This document shows, one piece after another, positions 8,900-17,157 of a stretch of DNA of 17,291 nt. The notes under the pieces are model-generated. The model was not told where the DNA came from. It did not search any database and worked only from the letters and a program-made list of their open reading frames with translations. Position 1 is the first letter of the stretch, and each line of letters starts with the position of its first letter. The stretch comes from Ophiosphaerella korrae (taxonomy: Eukaryota > Ascomycota > Dothideomycetes > Pleosporales > Phaeosphaeriaceae): contig JALNQF010000672.1 in NCBI GenBank assembly GCA_028456385.1, positions 1 through 17,291 on the forward strand, read 5' to 3'. A program made the position numbers and the translations under genes.

Positions 8900-9990
8900 C
8901 TAACTTTTTTTGTTTAGGCGTTTTTATAAATTATCTATCTTTTTAAGGCTATAGGCTTACTTTAAGCTTATATTCTTTATGCTTTAGATATTTGTTATAT
9001 GTATATTTATACTATAGTCCTCTTTAGACACATTTTTTAGATAGTTTTAGGCTAGGTCTTACTACTACGTATCTATCTTCTAGGATTATTTCCTATCCTT
9101 AGATATTTTCTACTAAAATTACTCTTGTATAGTTATAGCCTTTTCTTCTTATAGGCTATATATTATTATTTACTTTAGAGTTCCTATATATAATGTAATT
9201 CTTATCTAAGTATACTAACTATAATACTTTAAAGTGTACTAAGTGTCTTAGGTTTGTTATTTTGTTATTTCCTTCCTAGTACTTATCTCTTCTAGGTGTA
9301 TCTATTATTAGGATATAGTACAATACTAGTACTCTTAGTATATAGGCTTTATTAATCTATCGTGTTCTTCTTATAAGGTATTGCTACTCTTTTTCTATAG
9401 GTATTCTTCTTACTATAACTATATATTACTTTATCTATTCTTAGAATAGTGTAAATTTTATTTCTTTAGGATTACGTTCTTTCTAGTCTTTATACGCTTC
9501 CTCTATACTTATAACTATTAAGTATATTTAAACAAACCTCTATTTTTTGTTTCGTTCCTTTATATCTAATATTGTGTAGCTATTATAGCTATATATTATT
9601 AGCTAGGTATACTCTATACTTCTTATACTAACCTATTTCTTGCTTTCTTACAGTCCTTTAGAGGAAGCCGTAGTAGTCTCTTTATCTAGTACTAGTCCTT
9701 CGGCCTAGATTAATAGTATCTAAGGTTCTTCTCTCTCTAAGTCTTCTATTAGTAGGTTTATTACTTAAGCTATTTCTTCTAGCTAAGCTTTTGTTCTTTC
9801 TTTTATTACTACTGCTCTATTTCTCTATTATAGGAAATATCCTACTCTTTACTTACTAGAAAGATATATATAGTAGTTATCTTTGTAATAAAAAGTCTAA
9901 TAGAGTATTACGTGTTATATTTCTTTGCTCCTAGCTACCTTTTCCTAAGGTTTAGCCTATACTTATAGTACTTCTTTCTTCTTTTTAGTT
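8900..9990 (-). pseudogene. Element B linker between gag zinc knuckle and protease (degraded)
   Basis: About 1.1 kb of the element between the gag nucleocapsid knuckle and the protease active site. No conserved domain was recognised. It aligns with the same interval in element A (about 13310-14400), and offsets between the copies shift only by multiples of three, so it was probably coding (gag C-terminus and start of pol). Whether gag and pol were one frame or joined by a frameshift cannot be read through the damage. Confidence 0.5.
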
Positions 9991-11105
9991 GTTTTTAACT
10001 AGTTTTCTTTCTTAGGGTCTTTACTTTTGTAGTCTTTTATAAAGTGTCCTAGTTTTCTATATTTATAATATACTATATCCTTTTTCTTTTATAAATAGTA
10101 GTCTTTTACGTAGTAACCTTTCTTGCTATAGTTAAAGCACGTAAAGTCTTTGTTCTTCTTCTTTTTCTTGTCCTTATTAGCGTTAAGGATTATAGAGTCT
10201 CTAGTATCTTAGTTTCTAGTTTAGGTACTATACTTGTTCTTTTTCTATTCTTAAAGATTATTATCGATTTAGATTACTTATTACTTTAGAGCTTCTAGTG
10301 TCCTTAGTTTTTCTATATAGATTATTTTGTATTGTATTTTTAAGTTTAGTCCTTGTTTAAATTGTAATATTAAGGCTAACTCGTTCTATTCTATGTTTTA
10401 GGATAGTTACTTAAATTATAATACGTACTTAGGAATACTCTAGTTTTGTGTAAGCTTTTCTAACTACTCTTTAGCTTATTAGGTAACGTCTATATCCCTA
10501 AATACTACTCTTATTCGTTTAGTAAAGTATTTATAACTTCTAAAAATAGCTCTTGTTTTGTCCTTCTAGGTTATTAGAGAATAGGTTGTATAGTCTATCT
10601 AGTAAGGTTTGTACTATCTTATTACGTCTTCTTTAAGGTATAATCTAATATATATTACCTTCTTCTCTTTTGTGTCGAAGTGTAGTACTTATACGTCTAT
10701 TTAGAGTTGTATAGAGGCTATAAAAGGTCTTAGTTTCTCTCTTATTCTATTAAACTTCTTAAGGATAGGTATTTTTAGTAGTTTCTTTGTAGTACTTATT
10801 ACTAGGCGTTGTATAATTAATTCTATTTAGTTCTATCCTTTAATAATAGCCTTAATCTATACCTTATTCTATTTCGCGTAATCCTATAGTTCTTTATTCT
10901 ACGTTTCTAGAGCGTTGATTACTATCTTTATATCTTCTTTATCTAAAATTAGGTTATTAATTTAGTCTTTAATTGTTTCCTATACAGTACTATTAGACTT
11001 ATAACTACTCCTAGGGGCTTTACTTATTTTAGTTAAACTTTCTACTATTATGTTAGCTAGACTGTACGTTACTTACGCTTTACTTCTTGTAATAACTAAA
11101 TTAGT
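9990..11105 (-). pseudogene. gag: Element B gag (degraded)
   Basis: Gag structural protein of the virus-like particle, next to the 5' LTR. The capsid part includes a HFDTKEKKV stretch near 10660-10685 followed by a YLKED block near 10635, as in fungal Ty3/Gypsy capsids. The zinc knuckle follows near 10098-10139. The frame begins within about 30 bases of the LTR; the true start codon is not visible. In-frame stops are numerous. Confidence 0.75.
10098..10139 (-). pseudogene. gag: Element B gag zinc knuckle (degraded)
   Basis: Fourteen codons read CFNYSKKGYYVKDY on the - strand. This fits the CX2CX4HX4C nucleocapsid knuckle in which the first Cys survives and the second Cys, the His and the last Cys have each become Tyr by TpG/CpA to TpA changes. 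The knuckle binds RNA for packaging. Position and spacing are exact, so the identification is firm despite three lost ligands. Confidence 0.85.
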
Positions 11106-11109
11106 AAGG

Positions 11110-11535
11110 TATTACTAGTCTCCTATCGTCGACTACAGGTACCTATCTAGAGGTTAGTAGATTAAGAGATAATAGCAAAGGTTCGTGTTAGGATTTATAA
11201 TAACTATAAATAGTAGAAGATGTTTTGCAACTATCTTGTACTAGCGTTTTGTAGTTAAAGGATTAAATTGCTGATACTATCCTAATAATATGCATTCTAC
11301 TATCTATATACTTAATATAATCTATAATCTATAGTTACTAAGACTAATAGATCGCGGATTACTCTAATCTATAATCTATAAGTACTAAGAGTTAATAGAT
11401 TATAGATTACCCTAGGTGTCCTAGTTATATGTAGTTTCTAAATCTAGGTCGCTACTCTACTTATCCTATACTTTGTTAGCACCTAAGTCGGGATTAATTA
11501 GTTCTATCTCGATTCCTTCTATTACACCTATAATA
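11110..11535 (-). repeat. Element B right LTR (5' LTR in element sense), 426 bp
   Basis: It runs from TATTACTAGTCTCC to CACCTATAATA. Hairpin arms are at 11347-11361 and 11365-11379. Its left arm keeps ATCGCGGAT where the partner LTR has ATTATAGAT, so this copy preserves the ancestral CG-rich arm. The base after the LTR (11536) falls abruptly inside A's RNase H region with no polypurine tract or LTR of its own. Confidence 0.9.
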
Positions 11536-11544
11536 CTTCTACTA

Positions 11545-12880
11545 AGAGCGTCTATAAATTAGTTGTCTTTCTCTTTTATATATATAATTTCTATATTAAA
11601 TATTAATAGGAATTCCTACTATCTTATATACTATTATAATAGTTCTTTATTTAGTATAAATCCTATAAGATTGCTATAGTCTATATAGACCTTTGTTTAG
11701 TATTTTATTCTTTATAAGTATACTCTCTATTACTTAAATACTTTATAGATTGCTAGTATTTCCTTGTTATAAATTTGGTAGTTAAGCTCTACTAGCTTTA
11801 TTTTCTTAAAGAAGTATTTAACTAAGTATTCTTTATTAGTCTTTAGGTCTTCTTGTATTAGTGCTATTTTATAGACTAAGTTAGATGCGTCTGTTTTTAC
11901 TATTACTAGTAGGTCTAGGTTATATATTCTAATAACTAGGTTTTCTATAAACTTTCTCTTAATTTTATTAAATACCTTGTTATACTCCTTAGTCTATTTA
12001 AATAGGATATCTTTCTTTATAAGTTTTGTAATTAGTTTTATATCTTTAGAATATCTTACTATTAACTTTCTATAGAAGTTAGCTAGCCTATAAAATTATT
12101 ATACCTCTTTTAGGTTTCTTAGTATTAGCTATTTATTAATTAACTTAATCTTTCCTAGGTTAATCTTAATCTTTCCTAGTTCTATAATAAATCTAAGGAA
12201 ATCTATTTCTTTTATGTAAAACTTACACTTTCTTATCTTAAGGAATAGTTTACTTTCTACTAATTTCTCTAGTACTTTGTATATATATTGTATATATTCT
12301 TCTTCTATTTCTAAAAATATAAGGATATTATCTAAGTATATAAATATAAATATATCTAAGTACTCTCTTAGTACTATATTAATTCTTTCTTAAAAGGCTG
12401 CTAGCGCGTTTATTAAGCTAAAGAGTATAACTTTGTATTTATATAGTGTATACTATATTCTAAATACTATTTTCTATTTATCGCTTTTCTTAATTCTAAT
12501 CTAGTAATAGGCGTTTTAGATATCTAGTTTTGTAAAGATCTTTACTTTCTATAGCCTATCTTATATTTTATTAATTTGTAGTAAGAGGTATTAGTTCTTG
12601 TTTATAATTACGTTAGTTTTCCTAAAATCTACGTAAGGCCTTTTTTTACTTATTTTCTTCTTGTCTACAAATATAAGTCTATGTACTACTAAGGATTTAG
12701 ATTCTTGTATCTATCTTTTCTTTACTATATTCTAAATAAATACTTATTTAATTTTAGATTCTTCTTCTATTTTTCTATAGACTAGGCTCTATCTTATATT
12801 TTTGTCTTTCTCTAGGTCTATTACTAAGTCCTATAGCTAATATTCTAGAAGATAGTATTTAGGTTCTATAAGCTATTTTT
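11545..12880 (-). pseudogene. pol: Element A RNase H and reverse transcriptase (degraded, truncated)
   Basis: RNase H retains the Asp-Ala-Ser codons at 11883-11891 and the following FxKKIKLVELNYL-type block. The reverse transcriptase box at 12327-12338 reads YLDN, as in B, with the second catalytic aspartate lost. RIP stops are scattered throughout. The pol frame is cut at 11536 by B's LTR, so integrase is missing. CTTCT at 11536-11540 would be one half of a target duplication for the B insertion on this side. Confidence 0.85.
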
Positions 12881-13214
12881 CTTATTTCTTGTATTCTTCT
12901 AGGAATTCCCCTTTATAAGTGTTTATATTAGCTTTTAATATGTCTTTTCTTATATAGCTAATTTTTCTTGTTCTCTAATTAATATATAAGTTAGTTATCT
13001 ATAACTATAGTATCTCTAGTATTATATCTTACTTGTTATTAATTGTCGTTATATCTATAACTATATTTTTAATTGTTATCCCTTCTAGTTTAAGTATAGA
13101 GGGAGTTGTTTTAAACCTAATAGGTTCTTAGAATAGTTTTCCTTTAATTATACTTAGTTGTTAGGAGTACTTCTTTGTTGTATACTACATTCTTTGTATT
13201 TTTATAAACTTCTT

Positions 13215-13270
13215 AGATATAAAGTTCTTTATAGCTTTACTATTAATTATTAATTATACTTTCTTTCCTT
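13215..13270 (-). pseudogene. pol: Element A aspartic protease active-site region (degraded)
   Basis: The - strand reads LIINSKAIKNFI, with the Asp-Ser-Gly triplet (13236-13244) changed to Asn-Ser-Lys. It is the counterpart of B's site at 8823-8831. The Asp to Asn change is shared, but the third position differs (Lys against Arg), so part of the mutation was independent in the two copies. Confidence 0.75.
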
Positions 13271-14399
13271 AGTAGGTACCTATTTTCGTAATATATAGGC
13301 GTCTTATACTTTCTAGCTATTCTTACTTAAGTAATTTTGTAAATTATCTATCTTTCTATAGCTATAGCCTTACTTTAAGCTTATATTCTTTATATTTTAG
13401 ATATTTGTTGTACGTACATTTGTACTATAGTCTTTCTTAGACGTATTTCTTAGATAATTTTAGTCCTAGCCTTACTACTAAGTATCTATCTTCTAGAGTT
13501 ATTTCTTATCCTTAGATATCTTTTGCTAGAATTACTCTTATATAATTATAGCCTCTTCTTCTTATTAGCTATATATTATTATTTACTTTAGGGTTCCTAT
13601 ATATAATATAATTCTTATCTAAGTATAATATCTATAATGCTTTAAAGTGTACTAGATGTTTTAGATCTATTATCTTGTTATCCCCTTCTTAGTATTTATC
13701 CTTCCTAGGTATATCTATTATTAGGATATAGTACGCTAATAGTACTCTTAGTGTATAAGCTTTGTTAATCTATTACGTTTTTCTTATAAGATATTGCTAT
13801 TCTCTTTATATTAGTATTCTTCTTACTATAACTATCTATTACTTTATCTACTCCTAAAATAGTATAAACTTTATTTCTTTAGGATTACGTTCTTTCTAGT
13901 CTTTATACGCTTCCTCTATACTTATAACTAGTAAGTATTTTTAAATAAACTTCTATTGTTTATTTTATTCCTCTATATCTATTATTGTGTAGCTATTGTA
14001 GCTATATATATCTAGCTAGGTATACTCTATACCTCTTATACTAACTTACTTCTTACTTTCTTATAGTTCTTTAGAGAAAGCTGTAGTAGTCTCTTTATCT
14101 AGTGCTAGTCTGTTAGTCTAAATTAATAGTATCTAGGGCTCTTCTCTTTCTAAGTCTTCTATTAGTAGGTCTATTATATATACTATTTCTTCTAGCTACG
14201 CTTTTATTCTTTCTTTTGTTACTACTACTCTATTTCTCTATTATAAGAAGTATCTTACTCTCTATTTACTAGAAAGATATATATAGTAGTTATCCTTATA
14301 ATAAAAGGTCTAATAGATTATTATATATTATATTTCTTTACTCCTAGCTACTTTCTCTTAAGGTTTAGCCTATACTTGTATTACTTCTTTCTTCTTTTT

Positions 14400-15500
14400 A
14401 GTTGTTTTTAACTAAGTTTCTTTATCTTTCTTATAGTCTTTACTTCTATAGTCCTTTGCGAAGTATCCTAGTTTCTTATATTTATAATATACTACGTCTT
14501 TTTTCTTTTATAACTATTAGTCTTTTGCGTAGTAGCCTTTCTTGCTATAGTTAAAGTACGTAAAGTCTTTGTTCTTCTTTTTCTTCTTATCCTTATTAGC
14601 GTTAAGGATTATAGAGTCTCTAGCATCCTAGTTTCTTGTTTAGGTACTATACTTGTTATTTCTCTATTCTCGAAGATTGTTATTAATTTAGATTACCTAT
14701 TATTTTAGAGCTTCTAATATCTTTAGCTTTTCTATATAGATTATTTTATATCTAATTTTTGTATTTAGTCTTTACTTAAATTATAATATTAAAGCTAACT
14801 TATTCTATTCTATGTTTTGTAATAGTTATTTAAACTATAATACGTATTTAGGAATACTCTTACTTTGTGTAAGCCTTTCGAGTTTCTCTTCTACTTATTA
14901 GGTAATATCTATATCCCTAAATACTACTCTTATTTATTTAGTAAAGTATTCGTAACTTCTAAAAATAGCTCTAGTTTTATCCTTCTAGTTTATTAGAGTA
15001 TATATTGTATAATCTATCTAGTAAGGCTTATACTATCTTATCGCGTCTTCTTTAAGGTATAATCTAATATATATTACCTTCTTTTCTTTTGTGTCGAAGT
15101 GTAGTACTTATATATCTATCTAGAGTTGTACTAAGGCTATAAAAGGTCTTAGTTTTTCCCTTGTCTTATTAAACTTCTTAAGGACTAGTATCTTAAGTAG
15201 CTTCTTGGTTGCGCTTATCTCTAGTTATTAAGTAATTAGTTCTATCTAATTTTAGCCTTTAATAATAGCTTTAATCTATACCTTATTCTACTTTACGTAA
15301 TCTTGTAGTTCTTTATTCTACGTTTCTAGAGCTTTAATTACTATTTTTATATCTTCTTTGTTATTAGTTAGTTTATTAATACAATCTTTAATTATTTCCT
15401 ATATAGTGCTATCCGACTTATAACTACTCCTAGGTACTTTACTAGTTAAGCTTTCTGCTATCGTGTTAGCTAGACTACGCGCTACTTACGCTTCGCTTCT
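14400..15500 (-). pseudogene. gag: Element A gag (degraded)
   Basis: Gag next to the 5' LTR. It reads SLANTIAES near the N-terminus (about 15450-15480), a capsid block RPFIALVQL near 15140, HFDTKEKKV near 15080, and a damaged zinc knuckle at 14517-14558 (YFNYSKKGYYAKD then stop) in which all four ligands are lost. In the sense frame the coding region begins almost at the LTR edge, leaving very little leader. The start codon is uncertain. The interval 13310-14400 is the linker to the protease and shows no recognised domain. Confidence 0.78.
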
Positions 15501-15522
15501 CGCAATAACTAAATTAGCAAGG
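15500..15522 (-). promoter_or_regulatory. Primer-binding-site position of element A (atypical)
   Basis: The bases directly downstream of the 5' LTR on the - strand read CCTTGCTAATTTAGTTATTG. B has the same sequence with RIP changes (11087-11109). It does not begin with TGG, the usual complement of a tRNA 3' end, nor with a RIP-altered TAG. Fungal Tf1/sushi-type elements use self-priming instead, which is one possible explanation. Confidence 0.4.
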
Positions 15523-15952
15523 TGTAATAGGGTGTTACTAGGGTTAACTTCCTAATACCTAAAGGGTATTAGTAGATTAAGAGTTAATAGTAAAGGTTTA
15601 TATAGTAATCTATAATAAACTATAAACAATAGAAGATATTTTGCAACTGTCTTGTATTAGCGTTCTATAGTTAAAGGATTAAATTACTAATACTATCCTA
15701 ATAATACGTATTACTACTAACTATATACTCGTATAATCTATTAATCTATAGTTACTAAGATTAATAGATTGTAGATTACCCTAATCTATAATCTATTAAT
15801 GCTAAGAGTCTATAGATTATAGATTCTCCTAGGTGTCCTAATTATATATAGCTTCCTAATTAAGGTTATTACCTTGCTCGTCTTATGCTTTGTTAGTATC
15901 CGAGTCGGGACTAATTAGTTCTATCTCGATTTCTCTTGTTACGTCTGTAACA
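15523..15952 (-). repeat. Element A right LTR (5' LTR in element sense), 430 bp
   Basis: It has intact TG...CA ends (TGTAATAGGG to GTCTGTAACA) and is less altered than the left copy. The hairpin is at 15760-15778/15782-15800 with one G.T pair. It is followed directly by AGTAG, the right target duplication. Confidence 0.93.
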
Positions 15953-15957
15953 AGTAG
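15953..15957. repeat. Right target-site duplication of element A (AGTAG)
   Basis: Identical to 3302-3306. Removing A and one copy joins element D across this point. Confidence 0.85.
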
Positions 15958-16454
15958 AATAGTTAAGAACTTACGCTAAGACCTTATTACTTTCTTACTC
16001 TAACTCTAATACTAGGTATAAGGCCTTATAACAAGTACACTCTTTAGTAGATTTTAATATTTTTTTATTATATAGTAAATAGGTAATAATAATAGTAAGA
16101 AGTTTATTATTATTATTAACTTTTTTATAGAACTTTTTATAAGTTTAATTAAGAGACTTCTAGGTTATACTAATATAGGGACGCTCTATACAAGTATACT
16201 TAGTATACTTTAGAGTAGAATCTAGTATAATAAAATAAGGAATACCTAAGAGAGAATAATATAGATAAGGTGTTTTAGAAATATAGTTTATAGTAAAGAT
16301 TTCTAATAAGAGATAAAGTCTTTAAAACTATAAGGGAGGTAATATTATAGTAAAATAGTTTTTAACTAGAAAGTAGAGTAAACTACTTATAAGCTAGACC
16401 TAGCTAATAGAGGCCTAGGCCTAAAGATAGACTTAGCGTAAGAAAGGGGGATAG
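15958..16454 (+). mobile_element. Element D, right part: 3' untranslated region
   Basis: Continuation of D after the nested insertion. It is A-rich on the + strand, like 1-3306. About 500 bases with no recognised domain. With 3107-3306 it makes roughly 0.7 kb between the chromodomain and the polypurine tract, about the same length as in B. It contains a purine-rich AAGGGAGGTAA run near 16330-16340, which I considered and rejected as the main polypurine tract. Confidence 0.6.
16440..16454 (+). promoter_or_regulatory. Polypurine tract of element D
   Basis: AAGAAAGGGGGATAG directly precedes TATTACAATAC, which would be TGTTACAATAC before RIP, a normal LTR start. The run of five G in this AT-rich DNA is striking. 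It is on the + strand, as expected from D's coding direction. Confidence 0.65.
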
Positions 16455-16781
16455 TATTACAATACTAAGTAGTAGGTAAGCTATTATATTGTACGTAATT
16501 AGGCTAAGTAATATAGTGTAGTAGAACACGTAACTATTTAGTAGTAAACGCTCTAAAGCAAATACTCTAGAGTAAACGCTTTAGAATAAGCGCTCTAGAG
16601 CGAACGCTCTAGAGTAAGCGCTTAGAAATAAACGCTAGATAGTAAGTATATAGGAACGTTAATAGACCTTTATAAACTATTATATTTAATCTCTTCTTTA
16701 CTTCTTATCTTAATAGAGTATTACAACTAATACTTTAATTAGATTCTTATCTACTTATTAATACTTATATACTTTATAATA
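16455..16781 (+). repeat. Element D 3' LTR (end position tentative)
   Basis: It starts after the polypurine tract. It contains a seven-unit 14-bp tandem repeat, then a possible TATA box in CCTTTATAAAC near 16670-16680, then a CT-rich downstream part. The proposed end, TTTATAATA at 16781, resembles the RIP-altered ATAACA ends of the other LTRs. D's 5' LTR is outside the window, so the end cannot be confirmed by pairing. TACTA (16782-16786) would be the target duplication. Confidence 0.5.
16546..16643. repeat. 14-bp tandem repeat, seven units, palindromic core
   Basis: Seven consecutive 14-base units without gaps: AAACGCTCTAAAGC, AAATACTCTAGAGT, AAACGCTTTAGAAT, AAGCGCTCTAGAGC, GAACGCTCTAGAGT, AAGCGCTTAGAAAT and AAACGCTAGATAGT. 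The core GCTCTAGAGC is self-complementary. Differences in the first five units are mainly transitions; the last two are more divergent. Confidence 0.9.
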
Positions 16782-16923
16782 TACTAATAAGAGCTAACTA
16801 TTAATTAAGTTAAGTAACTAATATATTTATTAACCTTACCTGTCTTACAGAAGCCTACTTACCCTTGTATTAGATAAGTTATATAATTAGATACTCGATA
16901 GTATATATATAGAGAGGCGTAAT

Positions 16924-16947
16924 AGATTCTAGGTATACCTAGAATCT
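16924..16947. repeat. 24-bp perfect palindrome
   Basis: AGATTCTAGGTA is followed immediately by its exact reverse complement TACCTAGAATCT. There is no spacer. It sits at the left edge of the GC-rich pocket. Confidence 0.95.
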
Positions 16948-16971
16948 GTTAATTAGCTCGCTTAAGCTAGT

Positions 16972-17050
16972 GCTGCGATCTAATTAGCTTAGTGCACGGG
17001 CGTAACAATCGCTAAGCTGCTAACCTTGCTGTAGCTAAAAGGATCGCAGC
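16972..17050. repeat. Inverted repeat GCTGCGATC ... GATCGCAGC
   Basis: Perfect 9-bp arms at 16972-16980 and 17042-17050 enclose a 61-base loop that contains most of the window's least AT-rich sequence. The arms could close a stem; function is unknown. Confidence 0.8.
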
Positions 17051-17157
17051 TTTAACCTTTACAAATAAAGGAATTGAATAAAGAATCTTATATATAAGGA
17101 GATAGACTACGTTAGCACGACTAATATAACAAAGAAACTAGTACTTTAATAAAGGGG

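Larger units (their letters stand above)
4525..11535 (-). mobile_element. Element B: complete but RIP-degraded Ty3/Gypsy chromovirus
   Basis: Seven-kilobase element on the - strand with 426-bp LTRs at 4525-4950 and 11110-11535. The internal region (4951-11109) has gag with a zinc knuckle, protease, RT, RNase H, integrase and chromodomain in that order from right to left. All coding domains carry stops. The flanking pentamers do not match (AATTA at 4520-4524, CTTCT at 11536-11540), unlike a simple insertion. The left flank is LTR C and the right flank is A's RNase H region, so B is probably a recombinant of two insertions. Confidence 0.9.
11536..15522 (-). mobile_element. Element A, 5' internal segment (gag to RNase H)
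   Basis: It matches B's 7126-11109 along its whole length (3987 against 3984 bases). Offsets between the copies are 4410 at RNase H and RT, 4413 at the protease, 4419 at the zinc knuckle and 4413 at the LTR edge, so indels are multiples of three. It stops at 11536 just past the RNase H active region. The downstream integrase and chromodomain are not found anywhere else in A. Confidence 0.88.
3307..15952 (-). mobile_element. Element A: nested Ty3/Gypsy retrotransposon with internal deletion, hosting C and B
   Basis: This LTR retrotransposon is oriented on the - strand and inserted into element D. It has 430-bp LTRs at both ends, a perfect AGTAG duplication outside them, a polypurine tract next to the left (3') LTR, and gag near the right (5') LTR. 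Its own sequence is only 3307-4130 and 11536-15952. The middle is occupied by partial LTR C and element B. A's integrase and chromodomain, expected between 4130 and 11536, are absent. Its retained internal sequence matches B closely: 3737-4126 equals 4951-5340 in length (390 bases each), and 11536-15522 (3987) matches 7126-11109 (3984). A and B are therefore close relatives with different LTR ends. Confidence 0.9.
16782..17157. other. RIP-light flank or unidentified insert, no gene seen
   Basis: About 375 bases in which CpA and TpG are clearly more frequent than elsewhere (CTGTCTTACAGAAG near 16840; GTGCTGCGATC near 16970). GC reaches roughly one half between 16961 and 17050. No coding frame was recognised. 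A TATATATAAGG run lies near 17090-17100. It may be DNA flanking element D or a younger insertion. Confidence 0.5.

Noticed and set aside
4525..11535. B as a simple insertion into C with a normal duplication
   Set aside because: The right flank is not the remainder of the C LTR and carries no AATTA copy; it is A's RNase H region.
15533..15560. GGGTTA/CCCTAA-like strings as telomeric repeats
   Set aside because: Single occurrences within LTRs, not tandem arrays.
16325..16350. AAGGGAGGTAA run as D's polypurine tract and LTR start
   Set aside because: The following sequence does not give a convincing TG (or RIP TA) opening like the other LTRs, whereas AAGAAAGGGGGATAG plus TATTACAATAC at 16440-16465 does.
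16947..17011. A tiny TGTTA...TAACA element
   Set aside because: The 5-bp terminal match is too short, no flanking duplication is present, and the segment is only about 65 bases.
16455..17131. A 677-bp D LTR ending at ATATAACA (17131)
   Set aside because: This would place a RIP-light, GC-rich segment inside an otherwise RIP-damaged repeat, and leave its TATA-like site within ~35 bases of the end. An end near 16781 fits better, though neither is proven.
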